A stretch of 5,959 nucleotides of DNA from the NCBI GenBank assembly GCA_018882825.1, contig VERC01000159.1:1-5959 (forward strand), read 5' to 3'. A program made the translations under genes and the position numbers. The notes under the pieces were generated by a model. That model made no database searches. It saw only the letters and a list, made by a program, of their open reading frames with translations, and was not told the origin of the DNA. The stretch is from Acidimicrobiia bacterium (lineage in GTDB: Bacteria; Actinomycetota; Acidimicrobiia; Acidimicrobiales; Acidimicrobilacustridaceae). Positions 1 through 4,802 of this stretch are shown here, piece after piece. Within the stretch, counting starts at the first letter, position 1. Each line of letters opens with the position of its first letter.

Positions 1-321
1 GACGACGTGAACGTGGGCGAATGGTTGGCCGACCGACTCGGTGCCGCTCTCGATGCCGAGAAGACACTGGTGGTGAAGTCGGGGTACTTCGCCCGGTCGG
101 CCCCCGCCAATGCCGAGGATCGCGTGCTCGTCGCCGACTGCGCCGCCGAGGCGGTGCGTGCCGCCGTCGACGGACGCGTCGGTCTGGTGGGTCACGATGA
201 AGGAGCCGATGGCGCGATGGGCGTCGTGTCCTTCGACCGGGTGCGCGGCGGCAAGCGCCTCGACGTCGACGCCGGATGGGTGCGAGACCTGTTGTCCGAT
301 GTGGCCGACGTGGGTGGCTGA
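1..321 (+). CDS. 6-phosphofructokinase, C-terminal part (probably PPi-dependent)
   Basis: This is the 3' end of a gene that begins before the window; the frame is open from base 1 and about 106 residues are visible. The product is read as a phosphofructokinase, a cytoplasmic glycolytic enzyme that phosphorylates fructose 6-phosphate to fructose 1,6-bisphosphate. The basis is the segment KSGYFARSAPANAED, followed by a helix and GLVGHDE, then a FDRVRGGKRLDVD strand and a short acidic tail. This order is typical of the C-terminal part of the longer, pyrophosphate-using phosphofructokinases. The nucleotide or PPi specificity motif (GGDD or GGDG type) lies upstream of the window, so the phosphoryl donor cannot be read here and the PPi assignment is inferred. 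The gene converges on the oxidoreductase gene, with 8 bases between the stops and no clear terminator. A related sugar-kinase-fold protein is less likely. Confidence 0.78.
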   Translation, partial: DDVNVGEWLADRLGAALDAEKTLVVKSGYFARSAPANAEDRVLVADCAAEAVRAAVDGRVGLVGHDEGADGAMGVVSFDRVRGGKRLDVDAGWVRDLLSDVADVGG

Positions 322-329
322 ACCCGGCG

Positions 330-1235
330 TCAGGTCGACAGGGGCAGAAGGTCGTCGGCCAGTTCGCCCAGCATCCGGTCGGTGTCGGACACCTGCCCGA
401 GGGGCAGCACGATGAACTTCGACGCACCGGCGTCGATGAAGTCGCGCACACGCCCGGCGAGACCGGCCCGGGTGGGAACGACCTGACGGGGATCGGTGCC
501 GGGCCGACGGCGCTCGATCGTCTCGATCATGCGGGGCGGGAGTTCCTCGTCGCTCCACGCGATGAGCGCGCCGTAGTGCTGAGGGTCCATCGACCGTCCA
601 TGGTCCCGGGCCGTGGCCTCGATGAGGGCGATGCCGTCGACCACGTCGGCGGGTGTGCAGAACGACGGCAACCATCCGTCACCCACCCGGCCGACGCGCC
701 GCAACTCGCTCGGGGCCGCGCCGCCCAGCCACACGTCGAGCCGGGGCTGGATGGGGCGGGGGAGCACCTGGACGTCGTCGAACGACCAGAACTCCCCATG
801 GAACGACACCGGTTCACCGGTCCAGCACCGACGCATGATCTCCAGTGCTTCGTCGTGACGACGGCCGCGCTCGGCGCGTTGCACGCCGAAGGCGCGCTGT
901 TCGGCCGAGTCCACTGCGCCGAGTCCGACTCCGGGGAGGAAACGACCGTTCGACAGCACGTCGAGGGTGGCCATCTCCTTGGCCAGGATCACCGGGTTGC
1001 GTCCGGGCAGCACCAGCACCGAGGTGCCGAGCTTCATGCGCTGCGTGCGGCCCGCAGCCACGGCCAGTGCGACCATCGGATCGGGCGCCGGTGCACCGAT
1101 GCGTTCCGACAGCCACAGCGAATCGAAGCCCAACGACTCGGAGCGGTCCACGAACGCGCTGAACCGACCGGCGGTACCGAGCTGTGTCATCGTCCCCAGC
1201 CCGAGGCCGATGCGTACCTTCAACCGTTCACCCAC
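330..1235 (-). CDS. LLM class F420-dependent oxidoreductase
   Basis: The product is a luciferase-like TIM-barrel oxidoreductase of about 301 residues, the usual family length. Such enzymes are cytoplasmic and use F420 or FMN for hydride transfer; the substrate cannot be told. The N-terminus (KVRIGLGLG, residues 6-14) is the first barrel strand, and LGFDSLWLSER (35-45) follows. The hallmark is GTSVLVLPGRNPVILAKEMA (70-89) with TLDVLSNGRFLPGVGLG (90-106), then DVWLGGAAPSELRRVGRVGD and GWLPSF further on. The overall pattern resembles the MSMEG_3544-like F420 subgroup (recognition from memory). I chose the GTG at 1235 because GGGAG lies 10 bases upstream of it. A TTG at 1223 (LKVRIG) is the alternative, but its only purine-rich site is 22 bases away. 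The open frame runs on to 1451, but that would overlap the divergent lipoprotein gene. No F420 synthesis gene is in view. Confidence 0.9.
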   Translation of the reverse strand: MGERLKVRIGLGLGTMTQLGTAGRFSAFVDRSESLGFDSLWLSERIGAPAPDPMVALAVAAGRTQRMKLGTSVLVLPGRNPVILAKEMATLDVLSNGRFLPGVGLGAVDSAEQRAFGVQRAERGRRHDEALEIMRRCWTGEPVSFHGEFWSFDDVQVLPRPIQPRLDVWLGGAAPSELRRVGRVGDGWLPSFCTPADVVDGIALIEATARDHGRSMDPQHYGALIAWSDEELPPRMIETIERRRPGTDPRQVVPTRAGLAGRVRDFIDAGASKFIVLPLGQVSDTDRMLGELADDLLPLST

Positions 1236-1245
1236 GAACCCGATG

Positions 1246-1250
1246 CTCCC
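1246..1250 (-). promoter_or_regulatory. Ribosome binding site of the LLM oxidoreductase gene
   Basis: On the minus strand GGGAG stands 10 bases before the GTG at 1235 and decides this start over the in-frame TTG at 1223. No convincing -10 box for this gene was found in the 46-base gap. The best stretch is the minus-strand face of the palindrome at 1265-1280. Confidence 0.5.
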
Positions 1251-1264
1251 ACAGCCCGGTCCAC

Positions 1265-1280
1265 GCCTACGATCGTCGGC
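1265..1280. promoter_or_regulatory. Imperfect palindrome (candidate operator) in divergent promoter region
   Basis: GCCTACGATCGTCGGC matches its own reverse complement at 14 of 16 positions, with a perfect core ACGATCGT at 1269-1276. It covers the proposed -10 box of the lipoprotein gene and ends one base before its GTG. It also lies 29 bases upstream of the oxidoreductase start on the other strand. A repressor dimer bound here could block both directions. It could equally be a chance symmetry, since CGATCG-type cores are common in such genomes. Confidence 0.3.
1268..1273 (+). promoter_or_regulatory. -10 box of the solute-binding lipoprotein gene (leaderless arrangement)
   Basis: TACGAT fits the actinobacterial TANNNT -10 pattern and stands 8 bases before the GTG at 1282. 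Transcription would therefore start at or within a base or two of the start codon. No purine-rich ribosome binding site lies between them, which agrees with a leaderless mRNA. No clear -35 hexamer is visible. Confidence 0.5.
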
Positions 1281-1281
1281 C

Positions 1282-2916
1282 GTGCACACCCTCCGCCGGG
1301 CGGTTCGCCACCGGATCCTGACGGCCGTCTCCGTGGCGGTGCTTCTCGCTGTCGCCGCCGCCTGTTCCTCGATCGGCTCGACGTCGCCGACGAAGTCCAC
1401 CATCGGGGCCACCCAGCTGCCCGGGGTGGCCGACGGCGGGACCCTGGCCATGGCCGTTCCCCTCGAGACGAGGCGATGGTCGCCGGTGGATCAGTGGACC
1501 ACGGCCGACCTGCAGGTGGCGCGGGCCGTGTACGACCGATTGATGGTCCGCGACGAGAACGGACGCGTGGTGCCCGAGTTGGCCGAGAAGGTCAGTTCCA
1601 CGTCCAACCACTCGGTGTGGACGATCACGTTGCGACAGGGCATCGTCTTCTCCGACGGCACCGCACTCGACGCCACCGTCGTGGCCGCCAATCTCGAAGC
1701 ACAACGTGACGCGGCTTCGAACGGTGGCCTGCTCGATTCGATCTCCTCGGTGACCGTCGTCGACCGTTCCACGCTGACGGTCACCATGGTCACCCCGTGG
1801 TCGACGTTCCCGGAGGTGCTCACCACCCGGATCGGAACCATTGCCGCTCCCGTCACGCTGGCGGGATTCTCCGCCGGTCCGGTGGGTACCGGACCGTTCA
1901 CCTACGCCCGCACCGAACCCGACGGCACCGTGGTCGCCACCGCCAACCGTGCCTACTGGCGGAAGGGTCTGCCCCGACTCGACGAGGTGCGGTTCGTCCC
2001 CATCGCCGATGCGGCCGAACGCGTCGACGCCATGATCGCCGGTCGCGTGCAGATGGTGGCGGTCGACGAACCACGCCAACTGTCGCGCCTCGACTCGCTC
2101 CCCACCCGCGACGCGACCATCGTCGTGCACGAGGATCGCAACGCGGAGCGTCCGAAGGTGAACATCGCACTGGAGACGGGCCGTCCTCCGTTCGATCGTG
2201 TCGCGGCTCGCCGAGCCGTGACGCTGGCCACCGATCGGGCCGAGATCCTGGCCAAGGCCTTCGACGGTCAGGGCACCATCGCCCGGGGGATGATCAGCGA
2301 CACCTCGCCGTGGTTCACCGATCAGACCAGCGGCACGCGCGACCTCGATCGGGCTCGTCGACTGGTGGAGGAGTACACGACCGAGACCGGTCTGCCGCTC
2401 ACGTTCCGCCTGCTCGTGCCACCCGACACCACCCTGCAACGGGTGGCGTCTCTGTGGCGCGTGCAACTCTCCCAGGCCGGCATCGAGGTGGCGATCGAGC
2501 AGGTGGAGGCGGCCGCCGTCGATCTCGTGGGTGCCACCGGTCAGTTCCAGGCGATGCTGCAGGTCGGCTTCAGCGCCGCCCATCCCGATGTGTACTTCCC
2601 CCTGTTCCGCGGGATCGCCGCCGAGCAGTCGCTGGTCAGTACCAACGTCACCCGGTACATCAACCCGTTGGTGACGAAGGCATTCATCGACGCCCGTTCC
2701 ACGCTCGATTCGGCTCGTCAGGTCGACGACTACCGCATCGTCCAGGAGCAGGTGCTCGTCGACGTGCCCTATGTCTTCCTGGTGCAGATCCGCCAGGTGG
2801 TGGTCTCGTCGCCCGCCGTTCGCGACGTCATGTCATGGCGATCGGCGACCGGTGCCTCGGGACTGGGACTCGACGACGCCACGGTGTCACTGGCCCAGGT
2901 GCGGATCGCCCGCTGA
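1282..2916 (+). CDS. Family 5 extracellular solute-binding lipoprotein (ABC transporter)
   Basis: The 544-residue product is the substrate-capturing part of a peptide/nickel/opine-type ABC importer, anchored to the outer face of the membrane. Residues 1-27 form a signal peptide: an Arg-rich start (LRRAVRHR), a hydrophobic core (ILTAVSVAVLLAVAA) and a lipobox-like AAAC with Cys28 as the lipidation site. A Ser/Thr-rich linker follows. GGTLAMAVPLETRRWSP (52-68), VARAVYDRL (79-87), VVPELAEKV (96-104), WTITLRQGIVFSDGT (113-127) and a later GTGPF segment are the usual family 5 landmarks, and the length is normal. The bound solute cannot be read from sequence. The GTG at 1282 was chosen because it gives a complete signal peptide and sits just after a -10 box; longer versions would overlap the divergent gene. 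No permease or ATPase gene is adjacent, so it is an orphan binding protein in this window. Confidence 0.9.
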   Translation: MHTLRRAVRHRILTAVSVAVLLAVAAACSSIGSTSPTKSTIGATQLPGVADGGTLAMAVPLETRRWSPVDQWTTADLQVARAVYDRLMVRDENGRVVPELAEKVSSTSNHSVWTITLRQGIVFSDGTALDATVVAANLEAQRDAASNGGLLDSISSVTVVDRSTLTVTMVTPWSTFPEVLTTRIGTIAAPVTLAGFSAGPVGTGPFTYARTEPDGTVVATANRAYWRKGLPRLDEVRFVPIADAAERVDAMIAGRVQMVAVDEPRQLSRLDSLPTRDATIVVHEDRNAERPKVNIALETGRPPFDRVAARRAVTLATDRAEILAKAFDGQGTIARGMISDTSPWFTDQTSGTRDLDRARRLVEEYTTETGLPLTFRLLVPPDTTLQRVASLWRVQLSQAGIEVAIEQVEAAAVDLVGATGQFQAMLQVGFSAAHPDVYFPLFRGIAAEQSLVSTNVTRYINPLVTKAFIDARSTLDSARQVDDYRIVQEQVLVDVPYVFLVQIRQVVVSSPAVRDVMSWRSATGASGLGLDDATVSLAQVRIAR

Positions 2917-2939
2917 CGCGTCGATGAGCAGCCGACGCG
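2917..2939. terminator. Possible bidirectional hairpin terminator between convergent genes
   Basis: CGCGTCG (2917-2923) pairs with CGACGCG (2933-2939) around a 9-base loop. It begins directly after the lipoprotein stop, in the 44-base gap shared with the convergent thioredoxin-fold gene. There is no T-run on either side, so it would be at best a non-canonical terminator of the kind often seen in high-GC genomes. Confidence 0.35.
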
Positions 2940-2960
2940 CGTCGCCGTTCGATCGCCGTC

Positions 2961-3449
2961 TCAGTCGCCGAGGGGCGAACCGGCGAACGGCGAGGGATCG
3001 CCCATGGCCGGGATCTCGGGCACCGACCAGTCGAGGCGGGCCGAGAGGTTGGTGGCCACCTCGTTCCACGCCACCGGGTCCCAACCCTCGGCCGCGGCCT
3101 CGACCACGCAGGCCTGGTTGACGTGCACGAAGGCCGGCAGTGCGGTCAGGCCGAGGGCCCGGGCTGCGGTGCGATCGGGATCGGCGAAGACGAGGAACTC
3201 GTCGGTCAGCGGCCCCATGTAGGTCCGCACGTCATCGGCCGGTGCGGTCACCAGGAACGCGGTGCGAACGTCGGCCGGCGCGTAGTCGCGCAGGATCCGC
3301 GTGGCCGTCTCGATGAGCCACGAACTCTCGAGCGAGTAGGGATCGAGCACGACGAGTCCGAGGTGGAACGTCGTCGTCCACGCCGACAGCGGTCGGGCCT
3401 CGCCCGTCAGAGGGGAGAGCGTCACGGAGGCGTTCACGTCGGTGGTCAC
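2961..3449 (-). CDS. Thioredoxin-fold-like protein lacking the CXXC motif
   Basis: I do not recognise a named family for this 162-residue cytoplasmic protein, which has no signal peptide or membrane segment. Its order of elements looks like a thioredoxin or peroxiredoxin fold. There is a hydrophobic strand HLGLVVLD (29-36), a helix from about 43 to 55, a second strand TAFLVTAP (63-70), an FLVFADPDRTAARALGL segment (85-101), then LPAFVHV (104-110). Pro105 sits where the conserved cis-Pro of thioredoxins would be. Where the redox cysteines should stand there is DPYSLESSWL (36-45). The only cysteine is Cys114, after the presumed cis-Pro strand. Classical disulfide exchange is thus unlikely, and a binding or structural role is more plausible. 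The GTG at 3449 lies 8 bases after a TATCTT box, a leaderless arrangement. The gene is divergent from the membrane protein gene and convergent with the lipoprotein gene. The fold call is inferred. Confidence 0.6.
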   Translation of the reverse strand: MTTDVNASVTLSPLTGEARPLSAWTTTFHLGLVVLDPYSLESSWLIETATRILRDYAPADVRTAFLVTAPADDVRTYMGPLTDEFLVFADPDRTAARALGLTALPAFVHVNQACVVEAAAEGWDPVAWNEVATNLSARLDWSVPEIPAMGDPSPFAGSPLGD

Positions 3450-3457
3450 GGCCGCTC

Positions 3458-3463
3458 AAGATA
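3458..3463 (-). promoter_or_regulatory. -10 box of the thioredoxin-fold-like gene (leaderless arrangement)
   Basis: TATCTT on the minus strand fits TANNNT and lies 8 bases from the GTG at 3449, the same spacing as for the lipoprotein gene. There is no Shine-Dalgarno sequence in the 8-base interval and no recognisable -35. Confidence 0.5.
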
Positions 3464-3470
3464 GTGCGGC

Positions 3471-3476
3471 TACCGT
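3471..3476 (+). promoter_or_regulatory. -10 box of the membrane protein gene
   Basis: TACCGT fits TANNNT and faces the gene that starts at 3520. Transcription would begin near base 3483, giving a leader of about 37 bases. It lies 7 bases from the opposing box at 3458-3463, so the two promoters nearly touch and polymerases would probably compete. No -35 hexamer is evident. Confidence 0.42.
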
Positions 3477-3482
3477 TGGCCC

Positions 3483-3522
3483 ACGGGCGAGGGGCCCGTC
3501 CCATGAGATCGGAGTCCTCATG
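3483..3522 (+). promoter_or_regulatory. Structured mRNA leader: two tandem hairpins around the RBS and start codon
   Basis: Hairpin 1 pairs ACGGGC (3483-3488) with GCCCGT (3494-3499) around the loop GAGGG, beginning at the predicted transcription start. Hairpin 2 pairs CATGAG (3502-3507) with CTCATG (3517-3522) around a 9-base loop. This places the ATG start codon (3520-3522) inside the stem and the ribosome binding site GGAG (3511-3514) in the loop. The GAGGG loop could instead pair with TCCTC (3515-3519), which would break hairpin 2. The pairings are read directly; regulation of translation by them is inferred. Confidence 0.4.
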
Positions 3523-3966
3523 ACCGTGTTCGCCGCCGTGGATTCGACCGGCTACAAGATCGTGCTCGTCCTGCACCTGGTGACCGCCGTGGTGGCCTTC
3601 GCCCCGGCCTTCATGGCCTTCGCCGTCTCCCGCGCCGCGGCCACCGACAAGGGCGCGGCCGAGCCGCTGGTCACCGGCGTGCAGCGTCTGGCCATCCCCG
3701 CCATGGTCCTCACGGGCATCCTCGGATTCGGCCTCGCCGGCATGAGCGACAAGATCTACAAGGTCTCGCAGACCTGGTTGTCGGTCGCCGCGGTGTGCTG
3801 GGTGGCCCTCGTCGTCGTGGCCGTGCTCATGGTGCGACCGGCGGCCAAGGCCCTGGCCGCCGGGGCCGAGGGGGCCCGTCAGAAGTTGATGGCCGGTGTC
3901 GGCATCACCCACCTGCTGTTCCTGGTCACCATCGTCATGATGGTGTTCAAGCCCGGCGCACCCTGA
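3520..3966 (+). CDS. Small four-helix integral membrane protein (DUF2269/CopD-like architecture)
   Basis: This 148-residue protein has four hydrophobic segments that should cross the membrane: about 14-36, 54-74, 86-105 and 124-143. Lys and Arg residues lie in the loops (SRAAATDK, RPAAK, ARQK). There is no signal peptide apart from the first helix. The architecture resembles small four-helix families such as DUF2269 or CopD-like proteins, but I cannot name the family with certainty and the function is unknown. His19 in the first helix (LVLHLV) and His131 in the fourth (GITHLLF) could form a heme or metal site; this is inference. The start is ATG 3520, with GGAG 5 bases upstream; it is the only ATG-started gene in the window whose start is visible. 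The next gene lies 34 bases downstream and has its own -10 box. Confidence 0.72.
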   Translation: MTVFAAVDSTGYKIVLVLHLVTAVVAFAPAFMAFAVSRAAATDKGAAEPLVTGVQRLAIPAMVLTGILGFGLAGMSDKIYKVSQTWLSVAAVCWVALVVVAVLMVRPAAKALAAGAEGARQKLMAGVGITHLLFLVTIVMMVFKPGAP

Positions 3967-3988
3967 CGATTCCGCCGCCGCGCGTCGG

Positions 3989-3994
3989 TAGGGT
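3989..3994 (+). promoter_or_regulatory. -10 box of the IF-2B-like gene
   Basis: TAGGGT fits TANNNT and lies 6 bases before the GTG at 4001. The interval ends in GGAG directly against the start codon, too close to work as a ribosome binding site, so a leaderless transcript fits better. Read-through from the membrane protein gene 34 bases upstream is also possible. A TGACG sequence near 3964 is about 20 bases upstream, too far for a good -35. Confidence 0.45.
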
Positions 3995-4000
3995 GCGGAG

Positions 4001-4801
4001 GTGCACCCCGTCGAGCGACTCCGCTACGTCGCCCGGGCCACCGGGTACCCCCAGGACGTCGTCCTCGGTGAGACCGCCCGCGCCCTCGCCTCCTACGCGT
4101 CCGATCCGCAGGGACTGATCACCGCCTGTCGACGCATGGTGCAACGTCAACCCGGTTCGGCCCCCCTGGTGTGGCTGTGCGCCCGTGTGGTGTGCGCGGG
4201 TGACGCCCGGGCCGAGATCCGCGCCGCCATGGAAGAGTTCGAGGCCGACCGCACGGCCATCGAGCTGGCCCATGCCCTGCCCGACGAGTCGTCGGTGGTG
4301 GTGCTGGGATGGCCCGAGACGATCTCGACCGCCCTGCCCCGACGCGGTGACGTCGAGGTGCTCGTCGTCGACGTGCACCGAGAGGGTGGAGGACTGGTCA
4401 TGCGCCTGGTCGATGCCGACGTCGATGCCGTCGACGTCCCGGTGGCCGGACTCGGTGCGGCGGTGGCCAACGCCGACCTCGTGCTGCTGGAGGCCACCGC
4501 CCTCGGGCCCTCGGCCTTCCTCGGGGTGGCCGGTTCGCTGGCAGCCGCCGCCGTGGCCCGTCATCACGGAGTGCCCGTGTGGGTGGTGGCCGGCGTGGGA
4601 CGACTGCTCCCTGAGCGGATGTGGCTACCGGTGTGCGAACGGGCCCTCCCCGGTGATCCGTGGGACGCCGACGACGAGGTGGTGCCGTTGTCGCTCGTCG
4701 ATCGCATCGTCGGCCCCACCGGACCGCTGCCGGTGGCCGAGGCCCTGCGCCGCACCGACTGTCCCGTGGCCACCGAACTGTTCAAGGGAGACGTGATCTG
4801 A
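4001..4801 (+). CDS. Diverged IF-2B/MtnA-fold protein, catalytic motifs altered
   Basis: The 266-residue cytoplasmic protein looks like a distant member of the family of eIF-2B alpha/beta/delta subunits and methylthioribose- or ribose-phosphate isomerases. A helical N-terminal part (about 1-90) is followed by a Rossmann-like part: SSVVVLGWPETISTAL (97-112), VEVLVVDVHREGGG (118-131), then VPVAGLGAAVANADLVLL (146-163). SAFLGVAGSLAAAAVARHH (171-189) and VPVWVVAG (191-198) complete it. The last two align by eye with the family's NKxGT-helix and PFYV segments. The isomerase signatures have changed: the GADR motif reads NADL (157-160), NKxGT reads GVAGS (175-179), and the loop that carries the catalytic Cys has none. 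It is therefore probably not an active isomerase of the known type, and its ligand is unknown. The downstream metallopeptidase gene starts one base after this stop, so the two are probably co-transcribed. The family call is by fold-level resemblance only. Confidence 0.6.
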   Translation: MHPVERLRYVARATGYPQDVVLGETARALASYASDPQGLITACRRMVQRQPGSAPLVWLCARVVCAGDARAEIRAAMEEFEADRTAIELAHALPDESSVVVLGWPETISTALPRRGDVEVLVVDVHREGGGLVMRLVDADVDAVDVPVAGLGAAVANADLVLLEATALGPSAFLGVAGSLAAAAVARHHGVPVWVVAGVGRLLPERMWLPVCERALPGDPWDADDEVVPLSLVDRIVGPTGPLPVAEALRRTDCPVATELFKGDVI

Positions 4802-4802
4802 G

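Noticed and set aside
302..361. A 9-bp inverted repeat (TGGCCGACG and CGTCGGCCA) flanking the two convergent stop codons, as a terminator.
   Set aside because: The arms are 42 bases apart and the sequence GGCCGACG is common in coding DNA of this composition. A smaller 4-bp hairpin at 312-325 is too weak. No T-run is present.
276..1709. A 477-codon plus-strand open frame opposite the oxidoreductase gene.
   Set aside because: Its translation is low-complexity Arg/Gly/His/Pro-rich with no domain, and it lies antisense to a strong LLM-family gene and overlaps the lipoprotein gene. It is a GC-rich shadow frame.
1267..2583. A 438-codon minus-strand open frame opposite the lipoprotein gene.
   Set aside because: Composition is Gly/Arg/His/Asp-rich without recognisable motifs, and the opposite strand encodes a complete family 5 binding protein with a signal peptide.
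3232..3912. A 226-codon minus-strand open frame spanning the divergent promoter gap.
   Set aside because: It is His/Gly/Arg-rich, crosses two better-supported genes and both -10 boxes, and looks like a shadow frame.
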